Origin: Desulfatibacillum alkenivorans DSM 16219
GTDB lineage: Bacteria; Desulfobacterota; Desulfobacteria; Desulfobacterales; Desulfatibacillaceae
Assembly (NCBI RefSeq): GCF_900142135.1
Contig: NZ_FQZU01000008.1
Coordinates: forward strand, 55,001 to 119,000
DNA: 64,000 bases
Direction of reading: 5' to 3'
Position 1 is the stretch's first letter, and every line of letters starts with the position of its first letter. The notes beneath the pieces are model-generated. The model was not told the DNA's origin and searched no databases. It saw only the letters and a program-made list of their open reading frames with translations. The position numbers and the translations under genes are program-made. Shown here piece after piece: positions 53,017 to 61,519 of the stretch.

Positions 53017-53364
53017 TTACTCTTGATCGACGCTAAAAGTGTCATAGGCAATTTTTATGGCAAAATCGACTTTGATGATTTCCTTTCTTCCGACATACGG
53101 AAATACTCTTTTTTGTAAAATTTCAATCAGCTGGCGAGTTGAGATGCGATTCAGAATACTCTTGTTTACGATGATTGCGGTTACATGATCATCATCCACC
53201 TCAAACCGGTCATACCCATCAGGAACTAATAGGTCCAAGCATTGGCCAACTCCGTTCATGCCTAATGGGCAATCACGCCCCAAAATGAGAACATCCTCAA
53301 AAGGGGGTAATGAAGTTTTTTCAAAACTCAAAGATACAAACAGGTTCTTTTTCGTGTTTTCCAT
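53017..53364 (-). CDS. Small hypothetical protein, kinase operon
   Basis: A 115-residue protein transcribed just ahead of the hybrid kinase. I do not recognise the family. It contains no membrane segment; hydrophobic and acidic segments alternate (DVLILGRDCPLGMNG, FEVDDDHVTAIIVNKS). A sensory or regulatory partner of the kinase is inferred from the 6-base spacing. Confidence 0.65.
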   Translation of the reverse strand: MENTKKNLFVSLSFEKTSLPPFEDVLILGRDCPLGMNGVGQCLDLLVPDGYDRFEVDDDHVTAIIVNKSILNRISTRQLIEILQKRVFPYVGRKEIIKVDFAIKIAYDTFSVDQE

Positions 53365-53495
53365 GGATGGCTTCCTTGTTTATAGAGTCGGTGGGGCTAT
53401 TCTGAGCGTCGTTTTTGTTCGATTTTTAAGGTGAAAAAAATTTTATCATGAGCAAAGTATGTTGACAACTAAAAAGCTGAATTTGTTGGGAACAA

Positions 53496-53530
53496 ATAAA
53501 CTGTCCTGGTTTGTAGCACATAAACTGTCC
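53496..53530 (+). repeat. Insertion-sequence end with short direct repeats
   Basis: ATAAACTGTCC occurs at 53496-53506 and again at 53520-53530, just before the ribosome-binding site of the transposase remnant. This is where the terminal repeat and transposase-binding sites of the element would lie. The opposite end was not found. Confidence 0.5.
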
Positions 53531-53561
53531 GGTAGAATCTGTTCGCTAAGGAGGCGATCAG

Positions 53562-53732
53562 ATGAGCCGGACCAAATGGCTGCAGGAGACCAGGATTATG
53601 AGATTTTTAGAAGCGTATTCATGCTGGACGGAGTCGCGTTTAAGTCAGACGGAAGCGGCCCGATTGTTGGGGATGAGCGACCGGACCTTCCCGCACTATG
53701 TGGATCGTTGCCAGGAAGAAGGTGAAAAAGGG
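53562..53732 (+). pseudogene. Transposase fragment, ISNCY/IS1202-like
   Basis: The first 57 residues of a transposase (MSRTKWLQET, then SRLSQTEAARLLGMSDRTF, a helix-turn-helix) preceded by a good AAGGAGG site. The expected continuation (a second helix-turn-helix and catalytic core, several hundred residues) is missing; the frame runs into unrelated intergenic sequence. The family assignment rests on memory of similar N-termini and is tentative. The element is dead. Confidence 0.65.
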
Positions 53733-53964
53733 GTTTGGAAGACTGTTACTTTAAAACTATCCTTCCTTTTTTTAATGAAATCGCCCCCACGGAATCTTCC
53801 ATGGGGGCGTCTTTCATCGTCAGGAATTGAACGCCATACACGCCGTCATTCCCGACAGGGACATTCGAGATGACAACTCTGACGACGCTCTTGCGCGAAG
53901 CGCCATTTTGAAGTTTTTGATCAAACTTTTTACAAAAAGTTTGCCGCCGGAGGCAGTTTTTCGA
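53733..53964. terminator. Intergenic debris with hairpins after the minus-strand operon
   Basis: Two inverted repeats lie here. CGCCCCCA...TGGGGGCG at about 53787-53812 could terminate transcription arriving from the DUF3842 gene on the minus strand. CAAACTTTTT-AC-AAAAAGTTTG at 53922-53943 is a perfect 10-base inverted repeat with a two-base loop, next to GCCGCCGGAGGC; this combination looks like a dispersed intergenic repeat. Confidence 0.45.
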
Positions 53965-54441
53965 TTAGGCTCTTTTCCGCTCCGGGATGTATTCCCTTAG
54001 AACCTTGCGGGCGGTCTCGTCCGGGCGTAAAACCTCCCGTATTTTTCCGGCCACGGCCATTTGCACCAGGTGGGGCAGGGGCTCATTCACCACGCCCACA
54101 ATCTCCACGTTTTCCTGGGTTAATGGCAGCAGAACCTTTAACGCCGGACTATCCATGACCGCCTCGGCCAATCGGGACGTCACCTCCCCCAGCATGGCGT
54201 TGGCCCAGGTGATGGAAACCGGCGCCACAATGCAATCCGCCTTCATGACCGTGCGGCATACGGCGTCGTCGCCCGAAGCTCCCTTGTGGGCGCCGGCCCG
54301 CAGCATCTGGGAAGTCGCAATGGCGTTGGTGCCCAGGGCGATAATCTCTGTTTCGTTCTCAAAGGCGGTTTTGATGTATTTGATCAACGTTGCGCCGATG
54401 TTGCCGCCTTGGCCGTCTATCACGCAAATAACTTTTTTCAT
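53965..54441 (-). CDS. DUF3842 family protein
   Basis: A 158-residue protein starting MKKVICVIDGQGGNIGATL, with a nucleotide-binding-like Gly-rich first strand and ALGTNAIATSQMLRAGAHKG and IVAPVSITWANAMLGE motifs that mark DUF3842. The ATG at 54441 is preferred over 54480 because the conserved sequence begins there. Function is unknown. It is the last gene of the cluster, 220 bases after the gate-domain gene, and the gap contains only a short hairpin (GCCGC/GCGGC) and AT-rich sequence. Confidence 0.8.
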   Translation of the reverse strand: MKKVICVIDGQGGNIGATLIKYIKTAFENETEIIALGTNAIATSQMLRAGAHKGASGDDAVCRTVMKADCIVAPVSITWANAMLGEVTSRLAEAVMDSPALKVLLPLTQENVEIVGVVNEPLPHLVQMAVAGKIREVLRPDETARKVLREYIPERKRA

Positions 54442-54660
54442 AGGATAAAGCCTTTCCAAAAATGTTCTGAAAAGAAGCATTCATGCCAGGCTTCATGCCG
54501 TGGTTCGGGATGCTGCATTTTAAAAAAACGGGTTTATGCCTTGGCTCCCTGCGTCAGACCTTCATGACCTGATTTTGGGGGATCGGGCGTATGATTTATA
54601 CAATTGCCGCTCTACAACGCGGCTTTATATTCAAGTTCATTCGGAGGCGCCCCGCGGCTG

Positions 54661-55623
54661 TCACCAAAACAGGAGTATGCCGGCTAATACGATCGCCCTG
54701 GAAACCAGGGAGAGCGTGGTGGTAATGGCCAATACCTGCAATCCGTGCTTGAACCCCAGGATGGACACATAGCGCGGCATGGTTCCGCGCAGCCTTGTGA
54801 CAGGAACCATCAAAAAACCTCCCGCCAGCAAAGCCACAATGGCCTGATATTCCGTCACCGCGGCGTTGTTCAGCAGGGCGGACATGGACGTAACCCCCAC
54901 AATGGGGCTGAATATGTACACGCTCACAGGCGCCACAATGGCCGACGGAAAACCCACGCTGTCCACAATGGGGCCGATAAGCCGATCCAGAAACTCGATG
55001 GCCCCGGATTCCATCAATATTTGCACCGCAAAGGTGACGGCGATAATGATTACGGCCATTTTGCCGAACAGTTTGGCCCGGGCGTCCCAGGCGTTTTTTA
55101 ACAAGACCCCGACTTTGCGGCGGCCTTTCGGCGCGCTGTCCTCCGGCGGTTTGACCGCATCCGAGTTTTCCCTCTTGGCGTCGAACGCCGCCCTGCCTGC
55201 TATAATCACGTATCCCAGTTTCAACAGGCCGGACAGCCAAAAAACCGCCACATAAACCAGGCACAAGCGCATGCCCAATAAAGGGAGAATGACCGGCAGT
55301 TGATAGGTCAGGGTCTCCTTAAAATGCACGGGAACCGTGTTGAACACGGCGCCAAGGACCAGTTCCCTTCCTTTGATCAGGCCGTCCTGGTGAAATTGGG
55401 CCAGCATGGTATTGGCCGCGATCAAAGACCCGATGGACGCAAAAAAGGTCACCACAGTCAAAGGCGGCAGCCGGGCGGCCTTGGCCAGGGGCTTGCCCAG
55501 GGGCTCGATTTTCTTCGCCGCCCCCAATTGCATGAGCACTTCAAAGCCGAACAGGCTTATGAACATCACGGGCAACACTCTGCCGCAAAGAACGGCGGTC
55601 TGCTCTACGGCTGCCAACAACAT
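54661..55623 (-). CDS. Nucleoside-recognition (Gate) domain membrane protein
   Basis: A 320-residue membrane protein with about eight hydrophobic segments in two Gate-domain halves (VLPVMFISLFGFEVLM, TVVTFFASIGSLIAANTML; then IIIAVTFAVQILMESGA, VYIFSPIVGVTSMSALLNN). Gate domains also form the channel-like part of FeoB and nucleoside transporters. The cytoplasmic loop is charged. It lies 12 bases after the ABC-2 permease gene. Possible roles are transport of a metal or small molecule; none is proved. Confidence 0.8.
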   Translation of the reverse strand: MLLAAVEQTAVLCGRVLPVMFISLFGFEVLMQLGAAKKIEPLGKPLAKAARLPPLTVVTFFASIGSLIAANTMLAQFHQDGLIKGRELVLGAVFNTVPVHFKETLTYQLPVILPLLGMRLCLVYVAVFWLSGLLKLGYVIIAGRAAFDAKRENSDAVKPPEDSAPKGRRKVGVLLKNAWDARAKLFGKMAVIIIAVTFAVQILMESGAIEFLDRLIGPIVDSVGFPSAIVAPVSVYIFSPIVGVTSMSALLNNAAVTEYQAIVALLAGGFLMVPVTRLRGTMPRYVSILGFKHGLQVLAITTTLSLVSRAIVLAGILLFW

Positions 55624-55635
55624 GAAGACGCTCCG

Positions 55636-56373
55636 TTAGTTGCGCGCTTTGTTTACGCAAATTATGGCTATGGAGAAAAACACTCCAAACAATACCAGCA
55701 GCAGCGCGTATGAAAACAAAGGCGGAACGCCGCCATGGGCCGAAGTTCTTATAGCCTTGGCCGCGTGCGTCAACGGCAGCAGCTTCAATATGGCCTGCAC
55801 CGCGCCGGGCATGCGGTCCAGAGGAAAGAACGTGCCCCCCAAAAAGGCCATGGGCGTGATGATAAAGCTGGTCACCAGACTTTGGTCCGCATGGGACTTG
55901 ACCAGCATGGCGCAAATGACCGCCACGGACCCGAACAAAGCCGCGTTGATGACGATCGCCCCCACAAAATAAAGGTTGATCGATAATGTCACCCCAAAGC
56001 ACAAGGCCAGAACCATGATCACGCTCACAGCCAGCAGAGCCCTTGTGATTGCGGCCGCCACTTCGCCGATCACGTATTGCACGTTGGCCAGCGGCGCTGA
56101 TTGAAATTCCTCGAATATATGCCAGTAAAACCGGCTGATATTTATCTCGCTGGCTATGGAAAACGCTTGGGTCATGCTGGCCATGGCCACCAGACCGGGA
56201 ACCAAAAACTGCATGTAAGTCATGCCGTCCATGTCAAAGTCGCGGCCCATGGCGAACCCGAAAGCCGCCAGATACAAAAGGGGAGACACGGCCATGGACG
56301 CAATCTGCTTGAAAATTTTGCGTTTAAGTATGACCATTTCCCTGTAATACACGGCAAAGCTACCGTTCATCAA
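55636..56373 (-). CDS. ABC-2 type transporter permease
   Basis: A 245-residue permease with six hydrophobic segments (for example LLYLAAFGFAMGRDF, GEVAAAITRALLAVSVIMVLALCFG, FIITPMAFLGGTFFPLDRMP, YALLLVLFGVFFSIAIICV). The MAFLGGTFFP segment is typical of the ABC-2 family. It overlaps the ABC ATPase gene by four bases, so the two form one exporter. Confidence 0.9.
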   Translation of the reverse strand: MMNGSFAVYYREMVILKRKIFKQIASMAVSPLLYLAAFGFAMGRDFDMDGMTYMQFLVPGLVAMASMTQAFSIASEINISRFYWHIFEEFQSAPLANVQYVIGEVAAAITRALLAVSVIMVLALCFGVTLSINLYFVGAIVINAALFGSVAVICAMLVKSHADQSLVTSFIITPMAFLGGTFFPLDRMPGAVQAILKLLPLTHAAKAIRTSAHGGVPPLFSYALLLVLFGVFFSIAIICVNKARN

Positions 56374-57317
56374 TGGCCCCCTTTCTGATGGCTTCCATGC
56401 CCTCCATGGCCATGGCCGGAAGAATGCGCGCCGCCATGGGGCGATTTTGCGGGCGCAGCTTCCCCGATGGTTTTCTTACCGGTCTGGGCGATGAATGCGT
56501 CCTCCAGGTTTACCCTGCGAACCGTAAATCCCGTGTATTGCCGCCCTTTGGCGCTGGCTTCCGCCTGCTCCCGGGACTTGAAATACTCCGTGCTGATATC
56601 CCCGTTGTTCATGGTGTCCAACGCCCATGCGCCCATGCGATCCATCAGGTTCTGGGGCGAGTCGATGACGACTATGGACCCGGTGTCCAAAAAGGCCACC
56701 CGGTCGGCCAGAAACTCCGCCTCTTCAATGTAATGGGTGGTCAGCAAAATGGTGGCGCCGTCGTTTTGCGCCTTTTTGATGAACGACCAGATTTTGCGGC
56801 GTATGGAAGGATCCAGGCCCACGGTGGGTTCGTCCAGAAACACAATTTTAGGCCGATGCATCAAGGCGCGGGCGATCATAACCCGCCTCTTGAGCCCGCC
56901 GGAAAGCTGCTTGATCAGCGTCTTTTTCCGGTCGGCCAGATCCACATATTCCAAAAATTCGTCAATGGCCTTGGCCCGGTCCTTTTTGCCCATGCCGAAC
57001 AGCATGCCGTGGATGGACAGGTTCTCCTCCACGGTCAGTTCGTTATCCAGGTTGATGTGCTGAGCCACCACGCCGCACTGCATCTTGGCGTCCAGCCTTT
57101 GCTTAAGAACGGAATACCCGTTCAAAAAGGCCTCCCCCTCCGTGGGGTTGGTCAGGCTGGTGAGGATGCGGATGGTCGTCGTCTTGCCCGAGCCGTTGGG
57201 GCCCAGGTAGGCGAAAAGCTCCCCCTCCCCGATGTTCAGATTAACCCCCCGAAGCGCGTGAACCTTGCCGAATCGCTTGTGCAGGTTGGAGATTTTAATC
57301 ATGGATTGGTTGATCAT
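56370..57317 (-). CDS. ABC transporter ATPase with histidine-rich tail
   Basis: A 315-residue ATPase of the DrrA/CcmA type. Motifs: Walker A GPNGSGKTTT, signature LSGGLKRRVMIARAL, Walker B IVFLDEPTVGLDP and the switch histidine in LLTTHYIEEAE. The last 25 residues are unusual: HGGAHSSGHGHGGHGSH then QKGGH, with about eight histidines spaced by Gly and Ser, a probable Ni, Co or Zn binding tail. Its start overlaps the stop of the chelatase-like gene by four bases. Pairs with the ABC-2 permease that follows. Confidence 0.92.
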   Translation of the reverse strand: MINQSMIKISNLHKRFGKVHALRGVNLNIGEGELFAYLGPNGSGKTTTIRILTSLTNPTEGEAFLNGYSVLKQRLDAKMQCGVVAQHINLDNELTVEENLSIHGMLFGMGKKDRAKAIDEFLEYVDLADRKKTLIKQLSGGLKRRVMIARALMHRPKIVFLDEPTVGLDPSIRRKIWSFIKKAQNDGATILLTTHYIEEAEFLADRVAFLDTGSIVVIDSPQNLMDRMGAWALDTMNNGDISTEYFKSREQAEASAKGRQYTGFTVRRVNLEDAFIAQTGKKTIGEAAPAKSPHGGAHSSGHGHGGHGSHQKGGH

Positions 57318-58345
57318 TTTCTTCCCCGGGCCGCGCTGATGTCCGTAACCACGTCCTGGAGGGGAACCCGTCTGACGCGATGAGGCAGCACCAGTTGGGA
57401 TGCGGTTTCAATGTCCTTGGACGCCACCTCTTCCCTGGCGTCGTAGGCGGCCAGGGTCTTGGCGGTCTTCAGCATGATGATGTCGGCCCGGTGCCCGTCC
57501 ACGCCCACTTCCAGGCAGTATTTGGCGATTTCCGCGTACATGGATTCCGGAACCTTCACCTTGGGATACACCTCCCTGGCTTTGGTTATGCTCTGGGCGA
57601 TGTTGGCGGACTCCCGGTCGAATTGGGCGGTGAAATCAGCCGGGTTTTCGTCAAAAGCGACCCGGCGCTTCATGATCAGCACCCGGGATTCCATGTCTTC
57701 CACGCCGGTCACATGCACGCACAGTCCGAAGCGGTCCAGCAGCTGGGGCCTAAGCTCCCCTTCTTCGGGGTTCATGGTGCCCACCAGGGTGAATTTGGCC
57801 GGGTGGGAAAAGCTGACGCCCTCCCGTTCGATGGTGTTCACGCCCATGGCTGCGGAATCCAGAAGCACGTCCACAATATGGTCGTCCAAAAGGTTGACCT
57901 CGTCCACGTACAAAATGCCCCGGTGTGCGGCGGCCAAAAGGCCGGGCTCCACCCTTTTGGTCCCTTTACGCAAGGCGTGCTCCAGGTCCAGAGTTCCCAC
58001 AACCCGGTCTTCCGTGGCGCCTACGGGAAGCTCCACCACCCGGACTTTTCTTTTGTAGGAATCCAGGTCGCCGCTTTTCGGCGCTTCCCCGGTCAGGGCG
58101 GTCATGCACTCTTCATAGGCCTCCTGTTCGTCTTCGGGCGAAAGCTCGAAAGGGCAGTCGGAAATCACGTCGATTTCCGGCAGAATGTCGGCCAGGGCGC
58201 GCACGGCCGTGGATTTTCCCGTTCCTTTTTCGCCGCGAATCAGTACGCCGGAAAGGGTGGGGTTGATCACGTTCAAGATCAAGGCCAGTTTCATCATGTC
58301 CTGACCCACGATTGCTGCAAAGGGAAATACCGTCTTACGTTTCAT
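57314..58345 (-). CDS. Chelatase-like AAA+ ATPase (ChlI/BchI family)
   Basis: A 343-residue AAA+ protein of the magnesium/cobalt-chelatase I-subunit family: FPFAAIVGQDMMKLAL, Walker A RGEKGTGKSTAVRAL near residue 37, ATEDRVVGTLDLEHAL, Walker B ILYVDEVNLLDDHIVDVLLD, and the sensor segment TMNPEEGELRPQLLDRFGL. I-subunits power insertion of a metal into a tetrapyrrole together with a D subunit and a catalytic H or CobN subunit. It starts one base after the stop codon of the D-like gene. No H/CobN gene lies in the window. Confidence 0.92.
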   Translation of the reverse strand: MKRKTVFPFAAIVGQDMMKLALILNVINPTLSGVLIRGEKGTGKSTAVRALADILPEIDVISDCPFELSPEDEQEAYEECMTALTGEAPKSGDLDSYKRKVRVVELPVGATEDRVVGTLDLEHALRKGTKRVEPGLLAAAHRGILYVDEVNLLDDHIVDVLLDSAAMGVNTIEREGVSFSHPAKFTLVGTMNPEEGELRPQLLDRFGLCVHVTGVEDMESRVLIMKRRVAFDENPADFTAQFDRESANIAQSITKAREVYPKVKVPESMYAEIAKYCLEVGVDGHRADIIMLKTAKTLAAYDAREEVASKDIETASQLVLPHRVRRVPLQDVVTDISAARGRK

Positions 58346-60388
58346 TTACCAATCCTCGTTCCTTGTAATATCTACGAGCTGTTCCGCCCGGAGGTCTTCC
58401 ACTTGAAAATACCTGGCGCCAAGGTTTTCGGCCAGCCTGCCTGCCAGGCCGAACCGGACCAGCCCCCGGCTTTCCGTATCCACCACCACGTAGTGAACCC
58501 GTTCGTCCAGGGACAGCCGCTCGGCCAGCTCCATGGCTTCAGGCACGGGCTTGCCGCCGTTCAGCCCCACGTTGGCCTTGCCGTCCGTAATAAAAAGGAC
58601 AATGGGCCGCATGGAGGGATCGCGCACCAGGGCGTTGCGGACCATCTCGGCGCACTTGACCAGTCCGGCGGCCAGGGGCGTCTTGCCGCCCACCGGCAAC
58701 TCCGCCAACAGCTTGGCCGCCAACTCCACGGAGGACGTGGGCGGCAGGTTGACCAACGCCTCGTCCTTGCGGAACGACACCATGGCCACTTTGTCCCGCT
58801 TTTGATAGGCGTCCAAAAGCAGAGACATGATCGCCCCCTTGGACGCCACCATTCTTCCTTTGGCGCCCATGGATCCGCTGGCGTCCACCACAAACAGCAA
58901 AAAGTTGCCGATGCGTTTTTCCCGGATTCGCTCCTGCAAATCCTCTTTTTTCAGGATGACGGCAAGGTTGGAATCGCCCTCCGCTTTTCTTCCGGCTTGA
59001 AAAGGCGCCGCGTTTCTTAAGGTGGCGTCCAGGGCGATATCGTCCGAATGCTTTCTGGGCCTGCTTTTCACGTACCGGCCCTGCTTTTGCGCAACCCGGG
59101 TGCGGGATCTCCGGCCGGAGCCCCGGCGGAAAACCCTGTCCTTAGGCGCCTGGATGCGTTTGACCTTAAAGCTCTGGCCCACCTCGAAAATTTTGTCCAT
59201 CGAGCTGGACTCCCGCTCTTCCTCCTGCTCAGGAGGCTGCATTTCTTCTTCGGGAGGCGCTTCCTCCTGCTCGGGCGGAGGCGGCGGACCGGCGTCTTCC
59301 TGCTCCTGAGTTTCCTCCTGTTCCGGCGGAAGCTCCTGATCCTCTTCCTCGTTCTCCGGAGGATCGTGCTCCGGCGGCTCCTGCTGTTGCTCTTCCTGCT
59401 CTTCGGGCTCCGGCGGCGGGGGCGGCGGCGCGGCGTCCCGGGTGCGGTGCAAAAGCGCCATGGGCGCCACGGCCTCAATGTCGCCTTCCGTGACCTCCGT
59501 TCTTCCGCCAAGGGCTGCGTGGGCTCTGGCCGCCTGCTCGATGACCAGCTCCGCCCTATGTCCTGCGACGTATTTTTCCGCGCATAAGTTTGCAATAAGA
59601 TCCCGCAGGCTGTCTTTCATCTTCACTCTGGGCAGCAGCGCCGAGGCCGCCTGGATGGAGTCGGCCGTCTGGGCTTCGGCTTTGGCGAATCTCTCGTGGA
59701 AGGCGTCCTTGTCCAGGTCAAAGGCTTCTCTGCGGCGCATGATTCTCGCCCGGGTTTCCACGTCCTGCTCAGACCCGATTTCCACGCACAAGCCGAAGCG
59801 ATCCAAAAACTGGGGCCGAAGCTCTCCTTCCTCGGGATTCATGGTGCCCACCAGCATGAACCGGGAGGCGTGGCAAACGGAAAGGCCTTCCCGCTCCACC
59901 CGGTTTTCACCGGCGCCTGCAGCCGAAAGAACCAGATCCACAATGTGATCGTCCAGCAGGTTGACCTCGTCCACATACAAAATGCCGCGATGAGACTTGG
60001 CCAGCAGGCCGGGCTGCAAAACCCGCACCCCGTTTTTTACGGCCAAGTCAAAATCCAGGCCGCCGGCCACCCGATCCTCCGTGGCGTTCAGCGGCAAGGT
60101 GACCACAGGCCTGCGTTTAAAGCGAACCTTGGCTTCTTGAACCCTTGCCTGGCAGACCGGACATCGCTCCTCCGGGATATCGGGATTGCATCCGTACGGA
60201 CAGTCTTCATAAACCGGAATCCGGGGCAGCAGCTTCGCCAAAGCCCTGACAGCCGTGGATTTGGCCGTGCCTTTTTCTCCCCGCACCACAACGCCGCCTA
60301 CGGCGGGATTAACGGCGCACAATGACAAAGCGCGCCGTAAGGCGTCCTGGCCCACAATGGCGGAAAAGGGAAATACGTTGTTTTTCAT
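58346..60388 (-). CDS. Chelatase-like AAA+ and VWA protein (ChlD/BchD family)
   Basis: A 680-residue protein with an N-terminal AAA+ domain (Walker A RGEKGTAKSTAVRAL, Walker B ILYVDEVNLLDDHIVDLVL, TMNPEEGELRPQFLDRFGL), a Cys cluster (CPYGCNPDIPEERCPVC), a long Glu/Gln/Pro-rich linker (about residues 350-430), and a C-terminal VWA domain with MIDAS start DASGSMG and later TDGKANV. Its P-loop is intact, unlike many ChlD proteins where it is degenerate. The ATG at 60388 has AGGAAG upstream; an open frame to 60454 lies before it. Upstream gene ends 72 bases away. Confidence 0.9.
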   Translation of the reverse strand: MKNNVFPFSAIVGQDALRRALSLCAVNPAVGGVVVRGEKGTAKSTAVRALAKLLPRIPVYEDCPYGCNPDIPEERCPVCQARVQEAKVRFKRRPVVTLPLNATEDRVAGGLDFDLAVKNGVRVLQPGLLAKSHRGILYVDEVNLLDDHIVDLVLSAAGAGENRVEREGLSVCHASRFMLVGTMNPEEGELRPQFLDRFGLCVEIGSEQDVETRARIMRRREAFDLDKDAFHERFAKAEAQTADSIQAASALLPRVKMKDSLRDLIANLCAEKYVAGHRAELVIEQAARAHAALGGRTEVTEGDIEAVAPMALLHRTRDAAPPPPPPEPEEQEEQQQEPPEHDPPENEEEDQELPPEQEETQEQEDAGPPPPPEQEEAPPEEEMQPPEQEEERESSSMDKIFEVGQSFKVKRIQAPKDRVFRRGSGRRSRTRVAQKQGRYVKSRPRKHSDDIALDATLRNAAPFQAGRKAEGDSNLAVILKKEDLQERIREKRIGNFLLFVVDASGSMGAKGRMVASKGAIMSLLLDAYQKRDKVAMVSFRKDEALVNLPPTSSVELAAKLLAELPVGGKTPLAAGLVKCAEMVRNALVRDPSMRPIVLFITDGKANVGLNGGKPVPEAMELAERLSLDERVHYVVVDTESRGLVRFGLAGRLAENLGARYFQVEDLRAEQLVDITRNEDW

Positions 60389-60460
60389 TTGTCGCTTCCT
60401 GACGCTAAAATTAGCCTGCTTCTGCAGACCGTTGCGTAAAAAATTCGATTGCAAACCCGG

Positions 60461-61513
60461 CTATTCCGCGCATTCAAAAGGCGGATAAACCACCATCAAC
60501 CCCTTGGGAACGTCCAGGTTCATATATTTTCTGCAATATTCCCGGTAGACCTGCTCCGGGCAGATGTCCAGGTCCGGGTGAGCCCATTTGGCGAAAGCCA
60601 ACAGCCCGATCACGCTGTCCGGCCCCCACACCACTTCCGGGCAGATCAACCCCACCCGTTTGTTCCGGATGGCGGATATGGCGCTCCATGCGGGTCTTTC
60701 ACTCAAGGTTTTAATAAGTTTTTCCGGCTCCTTGTCGTCCCAGTATCCCCAGTCCGGGTACGGGGAGACATGCTTGCAGATAAGGTCCGGGTTTTCCCGG
60801 GCTACCCATTCCAGGCTGACGGTGGGCGTTTCCACATCGTTTTCCGCCAGGATGTTCCGCACCCCGCAGATTGGGCATTTGGCGTCCCCGGAAGATCCTC
60901 TGGCATAAGACTGTCCAGGCCTTGGACCCCATTCCAAAAAGATGCGCGGCTTTTGCTCCTCGGAAAGCGTGGACGCATATTTTTCAAGGATGGACTCATA
61001 GCCCTTTCGCCATTGTACGTATTCATTCGCCGCTTCCTCCGCGCCCAGCAGAGTTGCAAGGGTGGTGACCTCCCTGACAAGAATGTCGTCCCGGTAAAAA
61101 TCAAACCCAACCACCGGTATGCCGAAGTTTTCGAGCTTTTCTTCCAGACGCTCCACCCGGAGGGCATTGGCGCTGGTGATGACAAGGTCCGGCCGAAGGC
61201 TGACGATGATTTCCACATTGGGCGTCTGCCAGGTTCCCACCAAGGGCTGTTTTTCCAATTCGGGAAAATAATTCCGGCTGCCTTTGGCCGAATTGCCGTC
61301 CACCCCGACCACCTTATGGATGCAGCCCAGAACCTTGACCGCCTCGCACCGGTAATTGCCAAGCACCACCATGCGTTCCACGGGTTTTTTAAGGGTGATG
61401 GTCCGGCCCAAAGAGTCCTGTATAGTGAGAGGACGGTCCGGGCAAGACAGGGCCGGATCCATCATAAGAAACATGAATATTACGGCCGTCAACGCCGGCC
61501 TTAGTCTTTTCAT
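60461..61513 (-). CDS. Periplasmic binding protein (BtuF/FepB-like)
   Basis: A 350-residue protein with a signal sequence (LTAVIFMFLMM, possible cleavage near ALS-C) and the fold of siderophore, heme or cobalamin binding proteins: TIQDSLGRTITLKKPVERMVVLG, then SLRPDLVIT, and VGLICPEVVWGPDS in the second lobe. An odd feature is CPICG in the inter-lobe region (near residue 215), a metal-ligand-like cysteine pair not normal for a periplasmic binding protein; other cysteines lie at CKHV and CPEQ. It lies 6 bases from the permease gene. Confidence 0.88.
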   Translation of the reverse strand: MKRLRPALTAVIFMFLMMDPALSCPDRPLTIQDSLGRTITLKKPVERMVVLGNYRCEAVKVLGCIHKVVGVDGNSAKGSRNYFPELEKQPLVGTWQTPNVEIIVSLRPDLVITSANALRVERLEEKLENFGIPVVGFDFYRDDILVREVTTLATLLGAEEAANEYVQWRKGYESILEKYASTLSEEQKPRIFLEWGPRPGQSYARGSSGDAKCPICGVRNILAENDVETPTVSLEWVARENPDLICKHVSPYPDWGYWDDKEPEKLIKTLSERPAWSAISAIRNKRVGLICPEVVWGPDSVIGLLAFAKWAHPDLDICPEQVYREYCRKYMNLDVPKGLMVVYPPFECAE

Positions 61514-61519
61514 TTTGGC

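Noticed and set aside
57380-59020. 546-codon plus-strand open frame across the chelatase genes
   Set aside because: Antisense shadow of two well-defined AAA+ proteins.
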